NCBI RefSeq assembly: GCF_025791835.1
Contig: NZ_JAOXLP010000005.1
Coordinates: 124,001-188,000, forward strand
Direction of reading: 5' to 3'
DNA from: Roseomonas xinghualingensis
GTDB lineage: Bacteria > Pseudomonadota > Alphaproteobacteria > Acetobacterales > Acetobacteraceae
DNA length: 64,000 bases
Shown: piece after piece, positions 26,420 through 35,010 of the stretch
Numbering within the stretch: position 1 is the stretch's first letter
Layout of the letters: each line of letters opens with the position of its first letter
Translations under genes and position numbers: made by a program
The notes under the pieces: generated by a model
Databases searched by the model: none
What the model was told of the DNA's origin: nothing
What the model saw: only the letters and a program-made list of their open reading frames with translations

Positions 26420-26952
26420 CGCTCTTCCTCCTCACGCACCGTGTTCACCGGCTTCTCCGGGGGCGGCTGGAAGCGCCCCAGTTCCTCGATGAAGCCAAGC
26501 CGGGAGAGATCCGTCATCCGCATTGGATAGAGAAGGCCCTCCAGATGGTCGAACTCATGCTGCATCACCCGGGCAGCCATGCCGTCAGCCTCGCCTGAGA
26601 CGGCGCGCCCCTCGGCATCCACCCCGCGCCAAGCGATTCGGGGCGCGCGGGGCACCTCCCCCCGCAGCCCGGGAATGGAAAGGCAGCCTTCCCATCCAGC
26701 CTCGCGCTCCTCCGAAAGTGGCGTGATTTCCGGATTAAACAGGGCAAAGACCCGTGGCCCGTCCCGCATGACGAAAAGCCGCAGCGGCACATGCACCTGC
26801 GGCGCGGCCAGCCCCAAGCCGTTGGCGTCGATCATGGTCTCGGCCATGTCGGTTGCCAGGCGGCGCATTTCCGGTGAGGCGGGGTCCGCCACCGGGTCGG
26901 CACGGCGCAGCAGCACCGGGTGGCCCATGCGCGTAATCTTCAGGATGGCCAT
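26416..26952 (-). CDS. def: Peptide deformylase
   Basis: 178 residues from ATG at 26952; the open frame runs on upstream but the family starts at MAILKITRMGHPVLLRRADP. All three motifs are present: GLGLAAPQ, EGCLS and QHEFDHLEG (HExxH). It removes the formyl group from nascent proteins. A typical genome has more than one copy; the C-terminal tail (RFQPPPEKPVNTVREEEER) suggests this may not be the fmt-linked one. It is coupled to coq9 and divergent from rpsU. Confidence 0.92.
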   Translation of the reverse strand: MAILKITRMGHPVLLRRADPVADPASPEMRRLATDMAETMIDANGLGLAAPQVHVPLRLFVMRDGPRVFALFNPEITPLSEEREAGWEGCLSIPGLRGEVPRAPRIAWRGVDAEGRAVSGEADGMAARVMQHEFDHLEGLLYPMRMTDLSRLGFIEELGRFQPPPEKPVNTVREEEER

Positions 26953-27165
26953 TCGGGTTCCATATAGCATCTGGGGCAACCCTGCCCCGCCCCACATGTT
27001 GGGACATGGCCCGGATTCGTCACCAGGGCCGCAGTGCAGCACGTTTCGGGCTTCCACCGGCGGCCTGCTCCATGTTAGACGGCCGAGCTTTCGCCGGATG
27101 GAGTCGGTCCACCCGGCCCTTCGCCCATCTCTCACTCCAGCCTTAGCCAAGGAGGACGTTGCCGC

Positions 27166-27369
27166 GTGCAAGTCGTCGTTCGGGATAACAACATCGACCA
27201 GGCGCTGAAGGCGCTCAAGAAGAAGCTGCAGCGTGAGGGCGTCTTCCGCGAGATGAAGCTCCGCCGTCACTTCGAGAAGCCCTCTGAGCGCCGCGCGCGC
27301 GAGGCCGCCGAGGCCGTTCGCCGCGCCCGCAAGGTCGAGCGCAAGCGCCTGGAGCGCGAGGGCTTCTGA
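27166..27369 (+). CDS. rpsU: 30S ribosomal protein S21
   Basis: 67 residues from GTG at 27166, with AAGGAGG upstream. [20 protein letters not shown] and [20 protein letters not shown] are the S21 core, with the usual Arg/Glu-rich helical C-terminus. It is a late-joining small-subunit protein that helps in mRNA recognition. Confidence 0.96.
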   Translation: MQVVVRDNNIDQALKALKKKLQREGVFREMKLRRHFEKPSERRAREAAEAVRRARKVERKRLEREGF

Positions 27370-27434
27370 GCCCTTCCCTCCCATCTCCACCAGGAGGCGG
27401 GAGGGGCACCGAAGACGCCGGATCGCCGCGACGC

Positions 27435-27444
27435 GGGGGGGGGG
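27435..27444. repeat. Run of ten G residues upstream of the ChaC-like gene
   Basis: A homopolymer of ten G bases sits between rpsU and the ChaC-like gene, 84 bases before the latter's start. Its last four Gs also form the palindromic word GGGGTAATACCCC. Such tracts can slip during replication and are also prone to sequencing error. Confidence 0.6.
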
Positions 27445-27527
27445 TAATACCCCTGCGGATCGCGGCTTTCGCGTATCTGGTGCCGGCCGGGTTTCAGGCC
27501 GCCCGCAAATGGTCTTGAACTGGGGCC

Positions 27528-28283
27528 ATGTCTGCGCGTTCCGCCCTGGAACCCGCGCCGGACACTCCCATGCCAGCCCTCACTCATGAACTGATCGCAC
27601 GCACCGTTCCTCCGTCCCCGCCCGGCCCCGCCGCGCCGGAGCCGGACGAGATTCGCCTGCGCGCCGAGATGCGCGTCTTCCTGCATGACCGCGACCCGAG
27701 GCTGGGCATCTGGGTCTTCGCCTATGGCGGGCTGATGTGGAACCACCAGGCCTCAAACCCCGACATCGTCGCCCCTGCCCGCCTGCCCGGTTATGCCCGC
27801 CGCTACACACTGCGCGACATCCGCGACCGCGGCACGCCCGGCGCCCCGGGCCTTACCCTTGGGCTGGAGGAAGCCCCCGCCCTGGCCTGCGCGGGCCTGC
27901 TGCTGCATCTCCCAGGGCCGGAAGCGGAAGCCAGTCTTTGGCCTATCTGGAAGCAGGAAATGGCGCCTGGCTTCTACGAGCCGCATTGGTGCGGCACCGT
28001 GATGCATGCCAGCCGCGATGCAGGTGGCGCTCCGATCCGTGCCCTCAGCTTCATCAGCCGGCACCAAGATCCGCTTTATGTGGGGGAACTGCCGGTGGGG
28101 GCCGTTGCCGACATCCTTGCCGAAGCAAGCGGCCCGAATGGTTCAGCCGCCGGCTATCTGCTGGATGCGTCCGAGACGCTGCGACGCCATGGCATGCGCG
28201 ACGCCATGCTGGAGAGCCTGGAGGCGGAGGTCGCACGCCGCCTGACCAGCTCTCGCCCAAGGCCCCCAGCCCCCAGGCCGTGA
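27528..28283 (+). CDS. Gamma-glutamylcyclotransferase (ChaC-like)
   Basis: 251 residues. The cyclotransferase glycine-rich motif is GIWVFAYGGLMWNHQ near residue 65, and the catalytic-glutamate region is probably FYEPHWCGT or nearby. DPLYVGELPVGAVADIL and GYLLDASETLRRHG match the later ChaC helices. The first 50 residues are a proline-rich extension not typical of the family. ChaC enzymes act on glutathione to give 5-oxoproline and Cys-Gly. A ten-G run lies upstream. Confidence 0.85.
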   Translation: MSARSALEPAPDTPMPALTHELIARTVPPSPPGPAAPEPDEIRLRAEMRVFLHDRDPRLGIWVFAYGGLMWNHQASNPDIVAPARLPGYARRYTLRDIRDRGTPGAPGLTLGLEEAPALACAGLLLHLPGPEAEASLWPIWKQEMAPGFYEPHWCGTVMHASRDAGGAPIRALSFISRHQDPLYVGELPVGAVADILAEASGPNGSAAGYLLDASETLRRHGMRDAMLESLEAEVARRLTSSRPRPPAPRP

Positions 28284-28357
28284 AGCGGGCAAGTCCTGCC
28301 CAACTCAGCCATCATCGGAGTCTCGGCGGCCAGAGCGCCATGGAAGCGGGGCTTCCG

Positions 28358-29197
28358 TCAGATCCGCTCGTACACATAACAAATGAATTCCCCATCCCTC
28401 ACCTGCTCCACCACCCGGAAGCCGGTGCGCTCCGCCAGCACATGCGGGCTGTCTCCCATGGGGAAGAACACATGGAAGCGGGTGAAGGCGTAGAGCCATT
28501 CATGACAGGGAGAGGCATGCGCCATCCTTGCCCCCGGGCGCAGGACATCATGAAAGAAGCGGAAATCCGCCACGGGATCGACCATGTGCTCGATCACGTT
28601 GTTGGAGAAGATGCTGCCGAAGACAGGAGAGATGGCTCCCCGCTGCCCCACGATGAAGGACCCGTCCTCCGGCGGTGCCGCGGGCTCATAGCCCCAGACG
28701 TCATGCCCCTCCGCCCGTAACGTGGCGATGCTTTCGCTCCATCGCCCGCACCCCCAGTTCAGAACCGGTGCGCCAATGGGACCGAGAAGCCGGAAGGCAC
28801 GCAACTCCGGCTCCGTTCCGCTCGACTCCCGATAATCCTCATAGAGCAGGGTATAGTCGGCATTCAGCACCGCTTCCGGCGCCTCCATCACCTTGAAGGG
28901 CCCGAAGCCGCAGCCGCATCCCGCGCAGACATAACGCTCCAACCGTCCGCCGCCGAATATGTCGGTATCCACTCGGATTTCCAGGCTGGTACGCGGCGCC
29001 ACGCGTTCACAGAGCGGGCAGGTCAGCGGCCGGTCCTGGGGGAGAAGCGCATCCACGCGGTCCAGCGCCGCCCAATGCGCCGGCATGACCGTCGCGCGCA
29101 GATCCTTGAGCTGGCGCTCCATGGATGCGAGCCGCGCCTCGAGGGAGGCCGGCAATCCGGCACCGGCCTCAGCAGGGCCCAGGGGAAGGGCTTCCAT
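28358..29197 (-). CDS. Methyltransferase with N-terminal zinc ribbon
   Basis: 279 residues. An N-terminal coiled stretch (ASLEARLASMERQLKDLRAT) is followed by two cysteine pairs, CPLC and CAGCGC, about 35 residues apart, likely a zinc ribbon. The methyltransferase core has VLNWGCGRWSESIATLRAEG (motif I, with Asn-Trp replacing the usual acidic residue) and SNNVIEHMVDPVADFRFF. The C-terminus includes GDSPHVLAERTGFRVVEQ. It resembles sugar or glycan methyltransferases of the Methyltransf_23 type; substrate unknown. It ends the pnt cluster strand-wise but the start is only one base from the pntB stop, so it could be co-transcribed. Confidence 0.75.
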   Translation of the reverse strand: MEALPLGPAEAGAGLPASLEARLASMERQLKDLRATVMPAHWAALDRVDALLPQDRPLTCPLCERVAPRTSLEIRVDTDIFGGGRLERYVCAGCGCGFGPFKVMEAPEAVLNADYTLLYEDYRESSGTEPELRAFRLLGPIGAPVLNWGCGRWSESIATLRAEGHDVWGYEPAAPPEDGSFIVGQRGAISPVFGSIFSNNVIEHMVDPVADFRFFHDVLRPGARMAHASPCHEWLYAFTRFHVFFPMGDSPHVLAERTGFRVVEQVRDGEFICYVYERI

Positions 29198-29198
29198 G

Positions 29199-30608
29199 CT
29201 ACTTCTGTAAGGCCTGCACGATCTGTTGGGTGACCTTCTTCGCGTCCCCGAACAGCATCATCGTGTTGTCCCGGAAGAACAACTCGTTCTCCACCCCCGC
29301 ATAACCCGATGACATGCCACGCTTCACGAAGAAGACGGTCTTGGCGCGCTCCACTTCCAGGATCGGCATCCCATAGATGGGCGAGGCCTTGTCCGTCTTG
29401 GCGGCCGGGTTCGTCACGTCATTGGCCCCGATCACATAGGCCACATCGGCCTCGACGAATTCGGGATTGATCTCTTCCAACTCGTGCACGTCGTCATAGG
29501 GCACGTTCGCCTCGGCCAGCAGCACGTTCATGTGGCCGGGCATGCGGCCGGCGACGGGATGGATGGCGTATTCCACCGTCGCGCCTTCCTTCTTCAGGAG
29601 GTCCGCCATCTCGCGAACCACCTGCTGCGCCTGGGCCACCGCCATGCCATAGCCGGGCACGATGATGACCTTGCCGGCATTCTTCATGATGTAGGCCGCA
29701 TCCTCCGGCGAGCCGGACTTCACCGGCCGTGCCGGGTGCGTCGCGCTGCCGCCCGCGACCGCGCCACCCGCCTCGGCGCCGAAGCCGCCCAGCAGCACGT
29801 TGAGGATGGAGCGGTTCATCCCCTTGCACATGATGTAGGACAGAATGGCACCCGAGGCGCCCACCAGCGCGCCGGTCACGATCAGCAGCAGGTTGCCGAT
29901 GGTGAAGCCGATGCCCGCCGCAGCCCAGCCCGAATAGCTGTTCAGCATCGAGACCACGACGGGCATGTCGGCACCGCCGATCGGGATGATCAGCAGGAAG
30001 CCCAGGGCGAAGGACAGGAGGGCGACCAGCCAGAACAGCACAGGGCTGCCCGTGATGACGAAGGCCACGACCAGCGCCAGAAGCAGCACGCCCAGCGCCG
30101 CGTTCAGCAGATGCTGCCCCTTGAACAGGATGGGCGCGCCGGACATGCGGCCGTCCAGCTTGGCGAAGGCGATCACCGAGCCAGAGAAGGTGATGGCGCC
30201 GATGGCCAGGCCCAACGACATCTCAATCAGCGACTGCGCCTGGATGTTGCCAGGTACGCCGATGCCGAAGCTCTGCGGGGCGTAGAGCGCCGCCGCCGCC
30301 ACGAAGACCGCCGCCATGCCGACCAGCGAGTGGAAAGCCGCGACCAGCTGCGGCAGCGCCGTCATCTGGATCCGGTTGGCGATGACGGCACCCACCGTGC
30401 CTCCGATGGCCAGCCCGGCGATGATCAGCCCGATCCCGCCGATACTCATCCCGGGCTGGGCCAGGGTCGCGACAATCGCGATCCCCATGCCGGTCATGCC
30501 CATGAGGTTGCCGCGGCGGCTGGTGCTGGGATGGGAAAGTCCCTTCAGCGCCAGGATGAACAGGACCGAGGCGACCAGATAGGCCAGGGTCGAAAGCGTA
30601 TGCGCCAT
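29199..30608 (-). CDS. pntB: NAD(P) transhydrogenase subunit beta
   Basis: 469 residues: about nine membrane spans, then the NADP-binding domain III. Signatures are GLGIAIGAITFSGSVIAFAK-like GLAIGAITFSGSVIAFAKLD, and in domain III VIIVPGYGMAVAQAQQVVRE, IHPVAGRMPGHMNVLLAEA and DVTNPAAKTDKASPIYGMP. Together with PntA1 and PntA2 it couples proton flow to hydride transfer from NADH to NADP+, supplying NADPH. It follows pntA2 by four bases. Confidence 0.96.
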   Translation of the reverse strand: MAHTLSTLAYLVASVLFILALKGLSHPSTSRRGNLMGMTGMGIAIVATLAQPGMSIGGIGLIIAGLAIGGTVGAVIANRIQMTALPQLVAAFHSLVGMAAVFVAAAALYAPQSFGIGVPGNIQAQSLIEMSLGLAIGAITFSGSVIAFAKLDGRMSGAPILFKGQHLLNAALGVLLLALVVAFVITGSPVLFWLVALLSFALGFLLIIPIGGADMPVVVSMLNSYSGWAAAGIGFTIGNLLLIVTGALVGASGAILSYIMCKGMNRSILNVLLGGFGAEAGGAVAGGSATHPARPVKSGSPEDAAYIMKNAGKVIIVPGYGMAVAQAQQVVREMADLLKKEGATVEYAIHPVAGRMPGHMNVLLAEANVPYDDVHELEEINPEFVEADVAYVIGANDVTNPAAKTDKASPIYGMPILEVERAKTVFFVKRGMSSGYAGVENELFFRDNTMMLFGDAKKVTQQIVQALQK

Positions 30609-30612
30609 CGGC

Positions 30613-31017
30613 TCAGCCCTTCCGCTGGAACATGGCGAGCATCCGCCGGGTGACGAGGAAGCCCCCGAAGATGTTCACCGCCGCCAGCGTCACCGCCAGG
30701 AAGCCAAAGGCCTGGGCCAACCAGGAATCCGCAAGGCCGGTAGCGAGCATCGCGCCCACCACGATCACGGAGGAGATGGCGTTGGTCACGCCCATCAGAG
30801 GCGAGTGCAGGGCCGGCGTCACGCTCCACACGACATGGTAGCCGACGAAGCAGGCCAGCAGAAAAATGGTAAGCAGCAGCAGGAAGGGTTCGGCCGCGGC
30901 CGCTCCCTGCTCCACCAGGGGCGCCGCCTCGGCGGCGGCGGCACGGGCCTCCAGGGCCAGTGCGATGGCCCGGTCAGCCATCCCCTGGGCGCGGAGCGCG
31001 AGTTCCTCAGCGTTCAT
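30613..31017 (-). CDS. pntA2: NAD(P) transhydrogenase subunit alpha part 2
   Basis: 134 residues. An Ala/Glu-rich leader ([20 protein letters not shown]) is followed by four membrane spans, e.g. [20 protein letters not shown] and [19 protein letters not shown], ending [18 protein letters not shown]. This is the separately encoded membrane part of the alpha subunit, as in Rhodospirillum rubrum and other alphaproteobacteria. It sits between pntA1 and pntB. Confidence 0.93.
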   Translation of the reverse strand: MNAEELALRAQGMADRAIALALEARAAAAEAAPLVEQGAAAAEPFLLLLTIFLLACFVGYHVVWSVTPALHSPLMGVTNAISSVIVVGAMLATGLADSWLAQAFGFLAVTLAAVNIFGGFLVTRRMLAMFQRKG

Positions 31018-31029
31018 CTCTTGAAGCCC

Positions 31030-32181
31030 TCAGCCTGCCGAGAATTGCGGGTGAACCACCTGGCCGCCGCGCGTCAGCATCACGCCGCGCACCAGCTCAT
31101 CCTCCGCCGGCAGGATCGGCTTCGAGGACTCCTTGTCCCAGAAGGTGGTCAGGAAGGTCAGCAGGTTGCGGGCATAAAGGCTGCTCGCCGCCGCCGGGAT
31201 GCGCGCGGGCCAGTTGCGGTAGCCCAGCACCGTCACCCCGTTGGGGGTGACAATCCTTTCGCCCGGTTCGGTCAGGGCGCAATTGCCGCCCGCATCCGAG
31301 GCGATGTCCACGATCACCGAGCCGGGCTTCATCGAGGCCACCATGGCCTCCGTCACCAGGATCGGGGCGCGGCGGCCCTGCACCAGGGCCGTGCAGACCA
31401 CGATGTCCATCTTGCCGATGGCACCGGCCACCACCTCGGCCTGCTTCGCCAGGAACTCAGCGCTCATTGCCTTCGCATAGCCGCCGGTCGTCTGGGCCGC
31501 TTTTGATTCCTCGTCCTCATAACCGACGAAGCTGGCGCCGAGGGACTTGATCTCCTCCTTCGCCGCCGGGCGCACATCGGTGGCCGAAACCCGCCCGCCG
31601 AGCCGCCGGGCCGTCGCGATGGCCTGCAACCCGGCCACGCCTGCGCCCATCACCAGCACATTGGCCGCCGGGATGGTCCCCGCGGCCGTCATCAGCATCG
31701 GGAAGGCGCGGTCGAAGGCACTGGCTGCCTCCACCACCGCGCGGTAGCCGGCCAAATTGGCCTGGGAGGATAGCACGTCCATGCTCTGCGCGCGGGTGAT
31801 GCGCGGCAGCATCTCCATGGCCGCGGCGTCAATCCCGGCGGCGGCATAGCGGCCGGCGGCATCCTTGTCGGCGCCCAGCGTGCCGATCAGCAGCGCCCCC
31901 TTCGGGATCAACGCCAGCTCATCCACCGCCCCCTCGCCCGCGGCCAATGGCGCGCGCACCTTCAGAACGACCGCGGCACCAGCCAGCGTGGCACCCGCAT
32001 CCGGCGCAATCTCCGCCCCGGCCTCGGCAAAGGCGGAATCGGGGTAGCCCGCGGACAATCCCGCGCCGCTCTCCACCGCCACGGCGCAGCCGAGTCCGAT
32101 CAACTTCTTCACTGTGTCAGGCGTTGCCGCCACCCGGGCCTCATCCGCCCGGCGTTCCTTCAAGACGGCAAGCCGCATCAT
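31030..32181 (-). CDS. pntA1: NAD(P) transhydrogenase subunit alpha part 1 (NAD-binding)
   Basis: 383 residues from ATG at 32181 (a second ATG follows at once). It is alanine-dehydrogenase-like: MMRLAVLKERRADEARVAAT, MLPRITRAQSMDVLSSQANL, and the NAD site VMGAGVAGLQAIATARRLGG followed by SATDVRPAAKEEIKSLGA. It is the soluble domain I that binds NADH. First gene of pntA1-pntA2-pntB, divergent from a Bug gene with 137 bases between. Confidence 0.96.
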   Translation of the reverse strand: MMRLAVLKERRADEARVAATPDTVKKLIGLGCAVAVESGAGLSAGYPDSAFAEAGAEIAPDAGATLAGAAVVLKVRAPLAAGEGAVDELALIPKGALLIGTLGADKDAAGRYAAAGIDAAAMEMLPRITRAQSMDVLSSQANLAGYRAVVEAASAFDRAFPMLMTAAGTIPAANVLVMGAGVAGLQAIATARRLGGRVSATDVRPAAKEEIKSLGASFVGYEDEESKAAQTTGGYAKAMSAEFLAKQAEVVAGAIGKMDIVVCTALVQGRRAPILVTEAMVASMKPGSVIVDIASDAGGNCALTEPGERIVTPNGVTVLGYRNWPARIPAAASSLYARNLLTFLTTFWDKESSKPILPAEDELVRGVMLTRGGQVVHPQFSAG

Positions 32182-32318
32182 TCCAGTCCCGCGCTCCTCA
32201 ATCCGGCGAGGATTGCGGGGCCTCAGGCGCGGCGCAAGCCTTGATGGGTTGTCCCCTGGCATCCCCCGCGCGATCCTGCCCCCGGAACAGGCGCAGAAAC
32301 GAACAAGGAAACGTCGAC

Positions 32319-33311
32319 ATGCCCTTCATGCCTTCGGGCCGCCGCGCCCTGCTGGGCGCTGCCCTGGCCGCCCCTGCCCTTTCCCTTGCCCGTCCGGTCC
32401 TGGGCCAGGGCGCGGCCTGGCCGAACAGGCCCATCCGCATGATTGTGCCCTTCGGGGCCGGCACCAGCACCGACATCATGACGCGCCTCGTCACTCCACG
32501 CATGTCGGAGGTTCTGGGCCAGCCTATCGTGGTGGAGAATCGCCCGGGCGCGGGCGGCCTCGTCGGCTCGGACGCCGTCGCGAAGTTGCCGCCCGACGGC
32601 TACAACCTCTGCATGGGCTCCATCGCGTCCCATTCGGTGAACCAGACCCTCATACGCACCATCCCCTATGACGTGCTGCGGGACTTCACGCCGGTTTCGC
32701 TGGTGACCAACGCGCCCAACCTGCTCGTCGTCGGCAGCCAGGTGCCCGCCCGGACCCTTCCGGAATTCATCGCCTGGGCGAAGACGCAGCGCGGCGTCGC
32801 CTATGCCTCGGCCGGCAATGGCACCTCCTCCCATCTCGCGGGCGAGCTGCTGAAGCTGAAGACCGGCGCGCCCCTGGAGCATGTGCCCTACCGCTCCGCC
32901 GCCCAGGCCCTGACCGATGTCGTCTCCGGCCAGGTGCCGATGACCATCTACCAGGTCACCGCCGTCCTTCCCTTCGTGCGTGACGGCAAGCTCAAGGCCC
33001 TGGCTGCCACCTCCGCCAGGCGGCTGGAATGGACGCCCGAGGTTCCCACGGCCATCGAGCAGGGCCTGGCCGATTTCGACGTCTCGGCCTGGCACGGGCT
33101 CTTCGCCCCCGCCAGCCTCCCCGCGCCTATCCTGGACAGGATCTACGGCGCCCTGAACACGGCCCTGACCGACACCACCCTGCGCCCGCGCCTGATCGAG
33201 CAGGGGCTGGAACCCGTGGGCATGAAGCCGGCCGAGTTCCGTACCTTCCTGGAAGGCGACATCGCCAAGTGGCGCGAAGTGATCCGCGCCGCCGACATCA
33301 AGGCGGACTGA
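32319..33311 (+). CDS. Bug-family (tripartite tricarboxylate) substrate-binding protein
   Basis: 330 residues from ATG at 32319, with AAGGAA upstream. Signal peptide: GRRALLGAALAAPALSLA. Bug motifs: WPNRPIRMIVPFGAGTSTDI, VVENRPGAGGLVGSDAV, YASAGNGTSSHLAGELL and EHVPYRSAAQALTDVVSG. It ends six bases before an AtuA-family gene, so it probably supplies that pathway's carboxylate. TctAB permease genes are absent here. Confidence 0.9.
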   Translation: MPFMPSGRRALLGAALAAPALSLARPVLGQGAAWPNRPIRMIVPFGAGTSTDIMTRLVTPRMSEVLGQPIVVENRPGAGGLVGSDAVAKLPPDGYNLCMGSIASHSVNQTLIRTIPYDVLRDFTPVSLVTNAPNLLVVGSQVPARTLPEFIAWAKTQRGVAYASAGNGTSSHLAGELLKLKTGAPLEHVPYRSAAQALTDVVSGQVPMTIYQVTAVLPFVRDGKLKALAATSARRLEWTPEVPTAIEQGLADFDVSAWHGLFAPASLPAPILDRIYGALNTALTDTTLRPRLIEQGLEPVGMKPAEFRTFLEGDIAKWREVIRAADIKAD

Positions 33312-33316
33312 TCAGG

Positions 33317-34678
33317 ATGGCTGACATGCTCCGCATCGGCTGCGGCTCCGGCTTCTCCGGGGACCGGCTTGATGCCCCCGGCCCCGTGGTCGCCGCACTG
33401 GCGGCTTCGGGCGGCCCCGCCGCCCTGATGCTGGAGGTGCTGGGCGAACGCACCCTGGCGCTGGCGCAGGGCGAGCGGCTGAAGAACCCCGAGGCGGGCT
33501 ACGAGCCGATGCTGGAGCCGTTGCTGCGCCCGATCCTCGCAACCTGCCGGGCCCATCGCATTCCCATCGTCACCAATGGTGGCGCCGCCAATCCGCGTGC
33601 CGCCGCCCGCGCCGTGCTGCGCCTTGCGAAGGAACTTGGCCTGGAGGACCTGCGCGTCGCTGTGGTGGAAGGCGATGACGTGCGCGGCACGGACGCTCTG
33701 GATGACCTCTCCCCCTGGGAAGGCGAGCCCGGCGCGGTGATGGAGAAGAACCGCGTCATCGCCGCCAATGTCTATCTGGGCGCTCAGCCCATCGCGCAGG
33801 CGCTGCGTGATGGCGCCGAGGTGGTCATCACCGGCCGCTGCTCCGACCCCGCCCTCGCGTTGGGGCCGATGATCGCGCATTTCGGTTGGTCCGAGGATGA
33901 CTGGGACCGGCTGGCCGCCGGCACTGCCTGCGGCCATCTGCTGGAATGCGGCAGTCAGGTCACCGGAGGCTATTTCGCCGATCCCGGCGTGAAGGACGTG
34001 GAGGGGCTGGATGAAACCGGATTCCCCATCGCCGAGATCACCGAGGATGGCGGCTTCGTCATTACCAAGCCCGAGGGCACGGGCGGCCTCGTGGACCTCC
34101 GCACAGTGAAGGAGCAGCTCCTCTACGAAATCCACGATCCGGCCGCCTATCTCACCCCTGATGTCGTGCTCGACCTCACCGGGGTGGAGCTGGAGCAGGA
34201 GGGTAAGGACCGCGTCCGCGTGCGGGGCTGCCGCGGGAAGCCCCGGCCGGATCGGCTGAAGGCCACCGTCTCCTTCCCCGGCGGCTGGCTGGGCGAGGGC
34301 GAGATCTCCTATGCCGGCCCCAATGCCCGCGCCCGGGCGGAGCTGGCCGGACGCACCCTGCTGGATCGTGCCCGCCGCCTCGGGCTGGAAGGCCGCGCGA
34401 GGCTGGACCTGATCGGCGTCGCCAGCGTGCATGAAGGCGATTCCGGCACTCTGCGCGGCCACCGGCGGGATGAGCCGGATGAGATCCGCCTCCGCTTCTC
34501 CCTGGCCACGGAGGACCGCATCCCGGCCGAACGCGCCACGCGCGAGGTACTCGCCCTCTATTGCTGCGGCCCGGCGGGCGGCGGCGGCGTGCGGATGCGC
34601 GTGGTGGACCGCGTGCGCACCCTGTCCTTCCTGGTCCCGCGCGAGCGGGTGCATCCGGTGGTGGAGATCCTGTCGTGA
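33317..34678 (+). CDS. Acyclic terpene utilization AtuA family protein
   Basis: 453 residues from ATG at 33317; the longer frame into the Bug gene is not real. The DUF1446 domain is recognised by MLRIGCGSGFSGDRLDAPGP, MLEVLGERTLALAQ, VITGRCSDPALALGPMIAHF and GGFVITKPEGTGGLVDLRTV. In Pseudomonas AtuA belongs to citronellol/geranyl-CoA catabolism, but its reaction is not settled, and homologues occur beside Bug genes in many species. The C-terminal companion domain is encoded separately by the next gene, which overlaps it (GTGA). Confidence 0.85.
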   Translation: MADMLRIGCGSGFSGDRLDAPGPVVAALAASGGPAALMLEVLGERTLALAQGERLKNPEAGYEPMLEPLLRPILATCRAHRIPIVTNGGAANPRAAARAVLRLAKELGLEDLRVAVVEGDDVRGTDALDDLSPWEGEPGAVMEKNRVIAANVYLGAQPIAQALRDGAEVVITGRCSDPALALGPMIAHFGWSEDDWDRLAAGTACGHLLECGSQVTGGYFADPGVKDVEGLDETGFPIAEITEDGGFVITKPEGTGGLVDLRTVKEQLLYEIHDPAAYLTPDVVLDLTGVELEQEGKDRVRVRGCRGKPRPDRLKATVSFPGGWLGEGEISYAGPNARARAELAGRTLLDRARRLGLEGRARLDLIGVASVHEGDSGTLRGHRRDEPDEIRLRFSLATEDRIPAERATREVLALYCCGPAGGGGVRMRVVDRVRTLSFLVPRERVHPVVEILS

Positions 34679-35004
34679 TCCTGCATGAGCTCGCCCATGC
34701 CCGTTCCGGCGACAAGGGCAACCGGCTGAACATCGCCCTCTTCGCCCTGGACCCCGCGCATTATCCGCATCTGGCGGCGCGGGTGACGGAGGAGCGGGTG
34801 AAGGAACTCTTCGCCCATCGCGGATGCAGCAAGGTGGTGCGCCATGACCTGCCCAGGCTGCATGGCTTCAACTTCGTGCTGGACGATGTGCTGGAAGGTG
34901 GGGTGAACGGCGCCCTGAACCTCGATGGCCATGGCAAGACCCTGTCCTTCCTCCTCCTCGGAATGGAGATCGAGCCGCCACCGGGGAGCGGAGAGGCGCG
35001 TTAA
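34675..35004 (+). CDS. AtuA-related small subunit
   Basis: 109 residues from GTG at 34675, overlapping the AtuA stop by four bases. VILHELAHARSGDKGNRLNI and HGFNFVLDDVLEGGVNGALN match the domain found at the C-terminus of fused AtuA proteins and as a stand-alone partner elsewhere. It is almost certainly the obligate partner of the preceding protein. Reaction unknown. Confidence 0.83.
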   Translation: MILHELAHARSGDKGNRLNIALFALDPAHYPHLAARVTEERVKELFAHRGCSKVVRHDLPRLHGFNFVLDDVLEGGVNGALNLDGHGKTLSFLLLGMEIEPPPGSGEAR

Positions 35005-35010
35005 GGCGCC

